A stretch of DNA of 7,710 bases, taken from NCBI GenBank assembly GCA_033808535.1, contig JAPXNL010000112.1, forward strand, positions 1-7,710, in the 5' to 3' direction. Under the pieces are notes generated by a model. The model was given only the letters and a program-made list of their open reading frames with translations. It was not told the DNA's origin and made no database searches. This DNA is from DTU078 sp033808535. Lineage in GTDB: Bacteria; Bacillota; Clostridia; Oscillospirales; CAG-272. Below, in pieces: positions 1-6,837 of this stretch (positions are counted from its first letter, which is position 1; each line of letters starts with the position of its first letter). Both the position numbers and the translations under genes were made by a program.

Positions 1-157
1 GTCTGTGCTACATTCAAACCCAAGCAGATGTGATGCTTCATCCGGCGAGTGGGTGGCACACCGTCTATCCTGACGGAGGCATCACTATTCCGGCGAGCTT
101 TTGCCGGCGCCTTTAAACCTTTAGCTGTTTCTCGGCATATTTAGCTGTCTGAAGTCC
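1..157. repeat. Structured non-coding stretch beyond thrC, possibly a dispersed repeat or RNA element (partial)
   Basis: No convincing gene is visible here, but the stretch is dense in small symmetries. GTGATGC (30-36) is the exact reverse complement of GCATCAC (79-85). Inside it, CATCC (39-43) can pair with GGGTG (51-55), and CCGTC (61-65) with GACGG (72-76). Together these form a three-way-junction fold that could exist on either strand. TCCGGCGAG is repeated at 41-49 and 89-97. CCGGC (90-94) pairs with GCCGG (103-107). TTTAGCTGT is repeated at 120-128 and 140-148, a 20-bp period. The element may continue past the left edge. A dispersed intergenic repeat is my first guess and a structured RNA the second. 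I do not recognise a named family. A short plus-strand frame is open from position 3 to the TAA at 114-116, but it has no visible start. Confidence 0.4.
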
Positions 158-181
158 GGCTTTGCCTCAGTCGGCAAAAGC
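158..181 (-). other. Hairpin overlapping the thrC stop codon, not a canonical terminator
   Basis: GCTTTGCC (159-166) pairs with GGCAAAAGC (173-181) around a six-base loop that contains the thrC stop codon; one A is bulged. In the transcribed (minus) direction the stem is followed by GGACTTCAGACAG, which has no U-tract. It is therefore a poor intrinsic terminator. It may protect or pause the 3' end, or simply be chance. No better terminator for the gene set is visible between here and the left edge. Confidence 0.3.
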
Positions 182-1660
182 TAAAACTGCGCCGTCCATA
201 CCGTCCGCTTCGATCGCATTATCGGGATCGAAGCGGATTTTTCTGCGCTCAATTCCGTCAAGCGGCGCGGGTATCGGCGTTTTCGTATATTCCGACAGTA
301 TTTTCAGCGCGTCGATGCCGTCTGTCCTCCCGCCGGTGAGCGCATCGTAGACGTCAGAGGCGAACTTATAGGCGCTCGCAGTTGCGACGACGAGCATCTT
401 GCGGCTGCTGCCGCTCCTTTTTTCGCTTCCAATATATTCTTCCGCGCAGTGCAGTCCGACCGCCGTGTGCGTGTCGCAAAGGTAGCCATACCGCTCCCAT
501 ATCGACTTTATCTCGGCGCGCGTTTCGTCCTCGCCGCAGCTCATACCGGCAAAGTCGCGGCTAAGCTCCGCAAGCAGCGCAGAATCGACTGCGTACCGCC
601 CGGTTTCGGCAAGCTGTTTCATATACCCCGCCGTATCCTGAGGACCCGCGGCAAACCACAGCAGCCGCTCGAGGTTGCTCGATATTAGTATGTCCATCGA
701 CGGTGAGATTGTTATATGAAATTCGCGGTTGCGGTCGTAGACGCCCGTTTCAAAAAACTCGGTGAGCACGCGGTTTGTGTTGGACGCGCAAATCAGCCTT
801 CTTATAGGCAGTCCCATGCGCTTTGCGATATAAGCCGCTAAAATGTTGCCGAAATTTCCGGTGGGTACGGTTACATATATCTCATCGCCCAGCTTTATGT
901 CGCCGGAGTTAATCAGATCGCAGTAAGTCGAAACGTAATATGCGATCTGAGGTACAAGCCTGCCCCAGTTAATTGAATTGGCGCTGGAGAGTATATATCC
1001 CTTCCGTGCAAGCTCTGCGCGGATTGTTGCGGAGCCGAATATACGCTTTACACCGTTTTGCGTGTCGTCGAAATTGCCGTGCACCGCCTGCACCGCGACG
1101 TTTGAGCCGGTCTGCGTCGCCATCTGCAGCTTCTGCACGCGGCTGACACCGCCTGCGGGATAAAACACCATGATTTTAACGCCGTCAACGTCGCTGTAGC
1201 CTTCGAGTGCAGCCTTTCCAGTGTCGCCCGACGTCGCCGCAAGTACCAGCGCCGTGCCGCGCTCGCCTGTCTTGCGCATTGCGCGCGTGAGCAGGCGCGG
1301 CATGATCTGCAGCGCCATATCCTTGAACGCGGCGGTCGGCCCGTGCCACAGCTCGAGCACGCGCAGCTTATCGCCAAGCGCCGAAACCGGCGCCGCTCCG
1401 CCCGGGAATTTTGCAGGGGAATACGCCGCTTCCGCGTCGCTGTAGAGCTCCTCGAAAGTATAGCTGTCGGACAGGAACATATGCAGGATTCTTGCCGCAC
1501 GCTCGGGATATGGCGCGCGGCGCAGGCTGTCGAGCGCCGTGTCGTCCAGTTCAGGCAGCTCGTCCGGCACATAAAGCCCGCCGTCCCCTGCCAGTCCGAG
1601 CTTAATTGCTTCGGCAGAGCTGACCGGCTCGCAGCCGCCTCTCGTGCTTATATACCTCAT
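167..1660 (-). CDS. thrC: Threonine synthase (PLP-dependent)
   Basis: This enzyme converts O-phospho-L-homoserine to L-threonine with release of phosphate, the last step of threonine synthesis, in the cytoplasm. The N-terminus MRYISTRGG is typical of the family. The PLP-binding lysine is in HGPTAAFKDMALQ (about K113). The glycine/serine-rich TSGDTGKAA follows at about 143-151 and the phosphate-binding loop TVPTGNFGN ends near 272. Downstream NTNRVLTEFF and SPSMDILISSNLERLL are also hallmarks. At 497 residues it matches the long (E. coli/yeast-like) class. The frame also opens at an ATG at 1669, but GGAG (1670-1673) directly abuts that codon. It lies an ideal nine bases before the ATG at 1660, so the later start is preferred. 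The gene ends a run of co-oriented genes, 53 bases after the dipeptidase stop (counting from the preferred start). It has its own candidate promoter and operator-like palindrome. No truncation is seen. Confidence 0.96.
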   Translation of the reverse strand: MRYISTRGGCEPVSSAEAIKLGLAGDGGLYVPDELPELDDTALDSLRRAPYPERAARILHMFLSDSYTFEELYSDAEAAYSPAKFPGGAAPVSALGDKLRVLELWHGPTAAFKDMALQIMPRLLTRAMRKTGERGTALVLAATSGDTGKAALEGYSDVDGVKIMVFYPAGGVSRVQKLQMATQTGSNVAVQAVHGNFDDTQNGVKRIFGSATIRAELARKGYILSSANSINWGRLVPQIAYYVSTYCDLINSGDIKLGDEIYVTVPTGNFGNILAAYIAKRMGLPIRRLICASNTNRVLTEFFETGVYDRNREFHITISPSMDILISSNLERLLWFAAGPQDTAGYMKQLAETGRYAVDSALLAELSRDFAGMSCGEDETRAEIKSIWERYGYLCDTHTAVGLHCAEEYIGSEKRSGSSRKMLVVATASAYKFASDVYDALTGGRTDGIDALKILSEYTKTPIPAPLDGIERRKIRFDPDNAIEADGMDGAVLAFAD

Positions 1661-1669
1661 GCACTGCAT

Positions 1670-1673
1670 CTCC
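1670..1673 (-). promoter_or_regulatory. thrC ribosome binding site (decides the start)
   Basis: GGAG on the minus strand is separated from the ATG at 1660 by nine bases, and from the in-frame ATG at 1669 by none. Initiation at 1660 also gives the conserved MRYISTRG N-terminus. Confidence 0.75.
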
Positions 1674-1695
1674 GAAAAATAAAAAAATTCATTTT

Positions 1696-1725
1696 AGTAT
1701 AACACGAGGATTGTTAATTTAACAA
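1696..1725 (-). promoter_or_regulatory. Candidate thrC promoter (extended -10)
   Basis: On the minus strand, TATACT (1696-1701) is preceded by TG plus one base, giving TGtTATACT, an extended -10 motif. TTGTTA (1720-1725) lies 18 bases upstream and matches four of six bases of TTGACA. Transcription would start near 1689, giving a leader of about 30 bases to the ATG at 1660. The -35 overlaps the last codons of the dipeptidase gene. It was found by eye. Its position in the only AT-rich gap before thrC makes it credible. Confidence 0.5.
1711..1725. promoter_or_regulatory. Perfect 15-bp palindrome, possible operator for thrC
   Basis: TTGTTAA and TTAACAA flank a single T at 1718, a perfect 7-bp inverted repeat. 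It covers the candidate thrC -35 hexamer and the end of the dipeptidase gene, including its stop codon. As RNA it would form only a weak A/U-rich hairpin with a tiny loop, so a protein-binding DNA site is likelier. The half-sites equal those of the clostridial Rex consensus (TTGTTAA-N4-TTAACAA), but the spacer is one base instead of four. The identity of any regulator is open. Confidence 0.4.
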
Positions 1726-2664
1726 GCGGTCAAAATATTTTCTGCCGTTTGCATAAAACACCTTGTCTATAAGCTCATCCGAATAGTTATATTGCCCCAG
1801 CTTGTCGGCAAGCTTATACAAATCGCCTACACCATGTATACCGTCCGGCAGGCTGTCGGTGCCGTCGAAATCGCTGCCGAGCGCGACGCTGTTCTCTCCG
1901 CCCAGCTCCAGAAACCGCTCGATGTGCGACGCAACATTCTCAATTCCGCAGCGCGACCCGGCAAGCTGAGCCGGAACGAGGTTTACCCCTATAATCCCGC
2001 CCGTGGACACAAGAGCTTTGAAATTTTCATCCGTTATCCCGCGGGGATGGCTGTACACCGAGCGCGAATTTGAATGCGATGCCAGCGCCAGGCGGCCGTA
2101 TTCGGCGCAAAGCTCGATAATTTCGGCTGTCATGCGGTCGGAGGCATGGGAAACATCAGGCACGATGCCAAGCTCCAGACAGCGGCGCACGAGCGCGCGC
2201 CCGTAGTCTGTCAGCCCCTCTTTTGTATCAAATGCGCCGCCTATACGGTCGCTGCCCTTCCAGACGGGTGTGATGACGCGCACGCCTGCTTTATAAAGTA
2301 TTTCGAGCCGCGCCAGATTGCCGTTTACCGGCGCGGCTCCCTCCATCGCGAGTATGTATGTAAACCCGGGGCGCGTGCCACCCTCATCGGCGCAGCCGTC
2401 ATCCGGGACGCACTCTTCCTCTGTTTCGCGGCGTTTCGGCGGAATTTGCGCGTCGAGATATTCCTTTACCTCGAAAAACCGCCCCCACAGCTCCTCCGGA
2501 TCGCAGCCGTGGCGGCTCCAGACCGCGAACACCTGAGTGTAAACCGAAAAATCGCCCGACTTGTCGAGCGATATATGCAAATTTCCGTTGTGGTTTATAT
2601 CCAGCTTTTTCTCGTATGCTTCAAGCGCTGTGTCGCAGTGGAGGTCAAAGAGCCGCAAGTTCAT
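1714..2664 (-). CDS. Membrane-dipeptidase family (M19) metallopeptidase, probably cytoplasmic
   Basis: M19 enzymes hydrolyse dipeptides, sometimes including those with a D-residue, using two zinc ions in an amidohydrolase TIM barrel. Visible ligands are HxD in FDLHCDT (H9, D11), the bridging glutamate in ILAMEGA (E108), the histidine in PDVSHASD (H173) and the histidine in LASHSNSR (H197). ALGSDFDGTD near 261-270 supplies the conserved barrel-end aspartate. At 316 residues it is a normal length for the short bacterial members. It has no signal peptide or membrane anchor, so despite the family name it should act on imported peptides. Residues 85-100 form an Asp/Gly-rich insert with two cysteines just before the E108 strand. 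Its start overlaps the yraN stop in ATGA. A G-rich GGGGG lies about ten bases upstream and could serve as a ribosome site. Substrate specificity cannot be read from the sequence. Confidence 0.92.
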   Translation of the reverse strand: MNLRLFDLHCDTALEAYEKKLDINHNGNLHISLDKSGDFSVYTQVFAVWSRHGCDPEELWGRFFEVKEYLDAQIPPKRRETEEECVPDDGCADEGGTRPGFTYILAMEGAAPVNGNLARLEILYKAGVRVITPVWKGSDRIGGAFDTKEGLTDYGRALVRRCLELGIVPDVSHASDRMTAEIIELCAEYGRLALASHSNSRSVYSHPRGITDENFKALVSTGGIIGVNLVPAQLAGSRCGIENVASHIERFLELGGENSVALGSDFDGTDSLPDGIHGVGDLYKLADKLGQYNYSDELIDKVFYANGRKYFDRLLN

Positions 2665-3068
2665 CGCGTAAAAGCCCCCTTTATGTGGTTTATCTCAAAT
2701 GCCGCTCCGCCGTCTGGCAGCTCGTCATATGTAATCTCAATCACATCCGCGCGCGGCTGCAGCTCTGACGGGAACCCGCGCAAAAAACAGGCGGCTCCGG
2801 CAAGAATTTTCGCCTGCTTTGCCTTTGTAACCGCAGCCGACGGCCTGCCGTACCGCGCGCGTTGATTTGAGTCGCTCCGGCGCAGCTTCACTTCGACAAA
2901 CACAATATATTTGCCGTCCTCCGCGATTATGTCAATCTCGCCTTTTATGCGGTTATCCGCGTTGAACCGGAAGTTGCGGCACACAATGTTGAATCCGAGA
3001 CGTTCCAGATAGTCGCACGCCACGGTTTCGCCTATATGCCCGGTTTTATATGTAGACTTCGCGCTCAT
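2661..3068 (-). CDS. yraN: YraN / UPF0102 family nuclease-fold protein
   Basis: This is a small (135 aa) protein with a restriction-endonuclease-like fold, whose cellular role is still poorly defined; a link to DNA repair or recombination is assumed from the fold. The expected pattern is complete: GxxGExxAxxYLexxG at the N-terminus (E14), GEIDIIAED (E44, D46), FVEVK (E59, K61), then RYGRPSAAV and a C-terminal EINHIKGAF. The E-D-ExK set is what a PD-(D/E)xK active site needs, so it is probably catalytically competent. It overlaps rnhB upstream and the dipeptidase downstream by ATGA and has no clear ribosome site of its own, which suggests translation by coupling. Adjacency to rnhB is common in Firmicutes and supports the call. 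Confidence 0.93.
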   Translation of the reverse strand: MSAKSTYKTGHIGETVACDYLERLGFNIVCRNFRFNADNRIKGEIDIIAEDGKYIVFVEVKLRRSDSNQRARYGRPSAAVTKAKQAKILAGAACFLRGFPSELQPRADVIEITYDELPDGGAAFEINHIKGAFTR

Positions 3069-3679
3069 CTGTAAAGTTTGAACGACATGCGGTGCACGCC
3101 ATCAATTGCGCCGTGTTGCGCTATGGCTTCATAGTGCGCTTTTGTCGGGTAGCCCTTATGTAATGCGAACCCGTAGCCGGGATACAGCGCGTCAAGCTCG
3201 GCGCAGTACCTGTCGCGGGCGATCTTTGCCAGCACCGACGCCGCCGCGATCGATACACAGCAGCTGTCCCCGCCCACAATCGCCACAGCCGGCACCGGAA
3301 AGTCCCGCGCGATATTGCCGTCCACCAGCACAAGTTCAGGCAGCGGGTCAAGCATTTCGATGGCGCGCCGCATGGCGAGCTGCGCGGCGTTCAGTATGTT
3401 CAGCGTGTCGATTTCCTCTACCGTCGCGTAGGCTATCCCGTATGAGAGCGCCGCGCCGGTGATGACATCAAACAGCTTTTCCCTTGCCCGCACGCCCAGC
3501 TTTTTTGAGTCGTCCAGTCCCGGAATCTCCAGCCCGCGCGGCAGAACGCAGGCCGCCGCGTATACACGCCCCGCAAGCGGCCCGCGCCCTGCTTCGTCGG
3601 TGCCCGCGATTACATTGTAACCACGGGCATAATATTCCTCCTCAAACGACCCGTCCGGAAGTTTTATTTCGCCTTTCAT
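3065..3679 (-). CDS. rnhB: Ribonuclease HII
   Basis: RNase HII cuts the RNA strand of RNA-DNA hybrids and starts the removal of single ribonucleotides misincorporated in DNA. The conserved N-terminal block is GTDEAGRGPLAG, with catalytic D28 and E29. LDDSKKL follows at about 55-61, LVDGN carries D120, and SVLAKIARDRY carries D156. This completes the DEDD metal site. The C-terminal blocks YPGYGFALHKGYPTKAH and HRMSFKLYR are also standard for the family. At 204 residues it is a normal bacterial RnhB without an extra N-terminal domain. Its ATG overlaps the beta-galactosidase TGA by four bases. No strong Shine-Dalgarno precedes it, so it probably depends on ribosomes finishing the beta-galactosidase. 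That arrangement is unusual for a housekeeping gene. Confidence 0.96.
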   Translation of the reverse strand: MKGEIKLPDGSFEEEYYARGYNVIAGTDEAGRGPLAGRVYAAACVLPRGLEIPGLDDSKKLGVRAREKLFDVITGAALSYGIAYATVEEIDTLNILNAAQLAMRRAIEMLDPLPELVLVDGNIARDFPVPAVAIVGGDSCCVSIAAASVLAKIARDRYCAELDALYPGYGFALHKGYPTKAHYEAIAQHGAIDGVHRMSFKLYR

Positions 3680-6600
3680 TGCTGCACGGGTGTTATCTTA
3701 AGCCTGAACGTAAATTCCTTTTCGTTGAATCTGTACTTCTCCGCAAGCTGGGGGCCGCAGGAATTCGAACCTATGCCGCTCTGCTTGTAGTCGATGTTGA
3801 CATACGTCTCAAGGTCGGGCACAAGGTCACGGTCGTTGTGAGCGGCGTCAAGCTGAGCAGCCGAATAATGGAGTGCGTTGACTGTCATCGGCTTATCCGA
3901 ATCAAAGCGCAGTCCGTGACCGGACAAGCTAAGCACTTCCGCCCAGCGCGTGCCGGCGTGGCTGCCCGACTCCTGCGGGAATATATAGTGTTCGTAGTTG
4001 TCGGTGACGTTTATCTCATGCAGGCCGAGCCTTGCATTCAGGTTCTTGTCGACATAAGCCTCGCCCGAGCCGAGACCGAAGAAGCGCAGCCGCTCCGAAA
4101 GCTCGGGCATGACAAGCGAGAGGCCGAAGCGCGGCAGATACGGCGCGTCTTTGTCAACTTTTACGTCATACTCGATTTCAAGCGAACCGCAGCAGGTGAC
4201 AGTGTATGTTACCTCTGCGCGCAGCACCGGCCTGACCGTGTAGCCGCCGAGCGATATCGACGATTTGATAACCGCACGCTCGGCGCTATTTTCGACAAGC
4301 TCCATCGAGTAGCATTTTTCGGTGAGCCTGTGATAGCCACGGCGCCTCCATTCGTGCTGGATATTGCGGTCGTTGTCGGTCGGCGCGCGCCATACGGTGA
4401 GGCGAGCCGGCTCGGTGATAAGCTCGCGGCCGTTGTGCGTAATTCCCGCAATCAGGCCCCGTGCGCGGTCAAACGTATATATTGTTTCGCCGACGGTTAT
4501 GGTGATGCAGCGGTCGTCCTGAACTGCGCACAGCGCATCGATATAGACCGGAGCCTCGGACTTGCAGCAGCATACAGGCTCGTCGCAGAGGATTACCTGC
4601 TCAAAACCCAGCTCGTGTCCGGCTTTCGCCCATGCGGTGTCATACTTTGATACGAGTGTAAACGTCGCTGTCACGCAGCCGCACAGCCCGATGCCGGACA
4701 TATCGAGGGGAATCTCGATCTTGCCGCGTGGCGGTACATTAAGCTCTGTTACAACGCCAGAGCGGACAGACTTGCCGTTCTGCTCTACTCTATAGCGCAG
4801 CTCGCAGTCGTCAAGCGTGGTGAAGTAGCGGCGGTTGAACACTTCAAACGCGCCGGGTATGCCCTCTATGGCGCTTACATAAAACGGCTTTATCGCCTGT
4901 TTGAGCTCGAGCATGCTCGGTGAGATACGGCGGTCGGGGTAGACAAGGCCGTCCACGCAGAAGTTGCCGTCGTTGGGCTTGTCGCCGAAGTCGCCGCCGT
5001 ATGTGTAGCGGTATGAGCCGTCACGCTCGCGTATCGCCACCGAGTGGTCGAGATACTCCCACACGCAGGCGCCGAAGAACCCATCCTCACGCTCGATTAT
5101 CTCCCAGTAATCGCGCAGGTCGCCCGGGCCGTTGCCCATCGCGTGGCAGTACTCGCACAAAAAGAATGGCAATGTGTACTTGTCGTTGTGGAGATACGAC
5201 AGGCAGTCGGAGGGCGCGGTATACATCTGGCTCTCAACGTCGAGCACGTCGGAGTGCTGAACCGAGTTTTCGTTCCACTGATATACGCGGCCGCCCTCGT
5301 AATGCACGAGTCTTGAGTTGTCGCGCGACTTTATATACCTCGACATTGCGGCGTGGTTGCAGCCGTAGCCCGACTCGTTGCCAAGTGACCACATTATCAC
5401 GCACGGATGGTTCTTGTCGCGCTCGAGCAAAAGCTGCATACGGTCAACGTAGCTTGCCACCCATGCGGGGTCGTTCGAAAGACCCGAGGTGTCGCCTGAG
5501 GCATACATGCCGTGCGTTTCAAGGTCGCACTCGTCGACTATATAAATGCCCAATATGTCGCAGAGCGCGGTCAGGCGCGGGTCGTTGGGGTAGTGAGAGG
5601 TGCGTATGCAGTTGCAGTTGTGCGCCTTTATGATTAAAAGGTCACCCAGCATATGGGCATACGGCGTGGCATGTCCGAGTATCGGATGGCTGTCGTGGCG
5701 GTTGACGCCCTTGAGCTTCGCGGGCACGCCGTTTATATATGCGACTTTGTTTTTGACCTCGATCTTTCTGAATCCGAAGTTGACCTTTATCCACTCGCCG
5801 TCGCTGTGCAGGTAAAGCTGATAGAGGTTGGGCGTCTCATCCGTCCACTTGAGCACATCGGAAAACTCCGCGGCAAACTCAGCATGGCCGTCGGCGCCGG
5901 GCGTTATGGTACCCTCTCCGATGATCTCACCGCACGGTGAAACAACGGAAATCGCAATCTCAGGCGTACCTACGGTGTCAATTTCGACTTTCAGGCTGCC
6001 GTTTTTATATTCGCCGTCAAGCTCCGGCCGCACGAATATGTCGCGGACGTGCGCACGGTCGCGATAGAGCAGATAAACCTCGCGGAAAATGCCCGAAACA
6101 CGCCACATATCCTGATCCTCAAGGTATGTGCCGTCACACCATTTGAGCACCAGCACCTTGATCGTGTTTTTGCCCGTACGCAGCATGGGCGTGACGTTGA
6201 ACTCGCTTGTCATGTGGCTGACCTGGCTGTAGCCGACAAACGCATCGTTTATCCAGACGTAGAAGCACGAGTCAACGCCCTCGAAGTTGAGGAACACGTC
6301 TTTTTCGTCCAACACACCCGCAGGCAAAGTGAAATCGCGTACGTATAGACCGCAGGGGTTGTCGTCGGGCACATGCGGCGGGTCGCAGGGAATGGGATAG
6401 TTTACGTTTGTGTAAACCGGCATATCATAACCGCGGTCAAGCACCGTCTGCCAGCTTCTCGGAACGGTAAGCGTGTCCATGTCATCGCGCGAAAAGCCGG
6501 GCAGTGTGAAGTTCTCTACATCGTGCACGGAGTTATAGAATTTAAACTGCCAGTCGCCGCACAGCGATTTAAAATACGCGGACGAGCTGCGCGCGTTGCC

Positions 6601-6723
6601 GAGATCGGCGGCAGAATCGCGGGACGCTGCTTCTCTCGAGTGATACGGAATAAAATATGCGCGCGGACGTTCACAGTTTACATGCAGCGTGTCGAGCCGC
6701 TTGTAGTAATCCGGAAAAAACAT
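3676..6723 (-). CDS. lacZ: Beta-galactosidase, glycoside hydrolase family 2 (LacZ-type)
   Basis: A 1015-residue GH2 enzyme of full LacZ length, expected to release terminal beta-linked galactose. Layout: N-terminal sugar-binding jelly roll (about 50-220, with NVNYPIP and DQDMWRVSGIFREVYL), an immunoglobulin-like domain (about 225-325), a TIM barrel (about 325-620), a second beta domain, and the C-terminal Bgal_small domain (about 735-1010, with LTVWRAPTDND). The acid/base is E450 in WSLGNESGYG and the nucleophile is E524 in FLCEYCHAMGN. E402 and H404 in DLETHGM match the metal site of E. coli LacZ. No signal peptide is present, so it acts on imported substrate. The start at 6723 has GAGG nine bases upstream. 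About 31 cysteines occur, including CxxxxCCC at 713-720. Related GH2 members act on other beta-glycosides, so lactose as natural substrate is inferred. It heads the ATGA-coupled set. Confidence 0.94.
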   Translation of the reverse strand: MFFPDYYKRLDTLHVNCERPRAYFIPYHSREAASRDSAADLGNARSSSAYFKSLCGDWQFKFYNSVHDVENFTLPGFSRDDMDTLTVPRSWQTVLDRGYDMPVYTNVNYPIPCDPPHVPDDNPCGLYVRDFTLPAGVLDEKDVFLNFEGVDSCFYVWINDAFVGYSQVSHMTSEFNVTPMLRTGKNTIKVLVLKWCDGTYLEDQDMWRVSGIFREVYLLYRDRAHVRDIFVRPELDGEYKNGSLKVEIDTVGTPEIAISVVSPCGEIIGEGTITPGADGHAEFAAEFSDVLKWTDETPNLYQLYLHSDGEWIKVNFGFRKIEVKNKVAYINGVPAKLKGVNRHDSHPILGHATPYAHMLGDLLIIKAHNCNCIRTSHYPNDPRLTALCDILGIYIVDECDLETHGMYASGDTSGLSNDPAWVASYVDRMQLLLERDKNHPCVIMWSLGNESGYGCNHAAMSRYIKSRDNSRLVHYEGGRVYQWNENSVQHSDVLDVESQMYTAPSDCLSYLHNDKYTLPFFLCEYCHAMGNGPGDLRDYWEIIEREDGFFGACVWEYLDHSVAIRERDGSYRYTYGGDFGDKPNDGNFCVDGLVYPDRRISPSMLELKQAIKPFYVSAIEGIPGAFEVFNRRYFTTLDDCELRYRVEQNGKSVRSGVVTELNVPPRGKIEIPLDMSGIGLCGCVTATFTLVSKYDTAWAKAGHELGFEQVILCDEPVCCCKSEAPVYIDALCAVQDDRCITITVGETIYTFDRARGLIAGITHNGRELITEPARLTVWRAPTDNDRNIQHEWRRRGYHRLTEKCYSMELVENSAERAVIKSSISLGGYTVRPVLRAEVTYTVTCCGSLEIEYDVKVDKDAPYLPRFGLSLVMPELSERLRFFGLGSGEAYVDKNLNARLGLHEINVTDNYEHYIFPQESGSHAGTRWAEVLSLSGHGLRFDSDKPMTVNALHYSAAQLDAAHNDRDLVPDLETYVNIDYKQSGIGSNSCGPQLAEKYRFNEKEFTFRLKITPVQQ

Positions 6724-6837
6724 GTCACTATACCTCAGTTACAATAATAATTTCTGACACTCGCACATGCCGCAGCCATATCACACGGATACGACTACGG
6801 ACATGCACCGGCATCTTAGCCTGTATATAAAACAGCT
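6724..6837 (-). promoter_or_regulatory. Leader between thuA and beta-galactosidase
   Basis: This 114-bp gap holds the beta-galactosidase ribosome binding site (minus-strand GAGG, 6733-6736). I found no convincing -35/-10 pair: TATTAT occurs near the 3' end of the gap but has only a weak -35 partner and would start transcription too close to the ribosome site. No strong terminator follows thuA; only a weak CTGT/ACAG stem is present. Read-through from thuA is therefore possible. GCATGT occurs twice in direct orientation on the minus strand, with no known meaning. Confidence 0.3.

Noticed and set aside
3..116. C-terminal end of a convergent plus-strand gene
   Set aside because: The frame is open only from the window edge to TAA at 114, coincides with the nested inverted repeats, and its peptide resembles no family I know. 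It cannot be excluded without the sequence to the left.
158..181. Rho-independent terminator of thrC
   Set aside because: The stem is imperfect, contains the stop codon in its loop and has no T-tract after it on the transcribed strand.
1711..1725. Rex (redox repressor) operator
   Set aside because: The half-sites match the clostridial consensus, but the spacer is one base rather than four. The halves would sit on the wrong helical face, so I report only an unidentified palindrome.
2074..2865. Plus-strand open frame (263 codons) opposite the dipeptidase and yraN
   Set aside because: It is a shadow of conserved minus-strand genes, with no family resemblance and no credible ribosome site.
3484..4650. 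Long plus-strand open frame (388 codons) opposite rnhB and the beta-galactosidase
   Set aside because: It lies opposite two unmistakable genes, and its product is arginine/alanine-rich with no recognisable motif. Long antisense frames are expected in GC-rich coding DNA.
4920..5633. Plus-strand frame (237 codons) opposite the beta-galactosidase barrel
   Set aside because: Its extreme arginine content is typical of an antisense frame, and the opposite strand encodes the catalytic residues of GH2.
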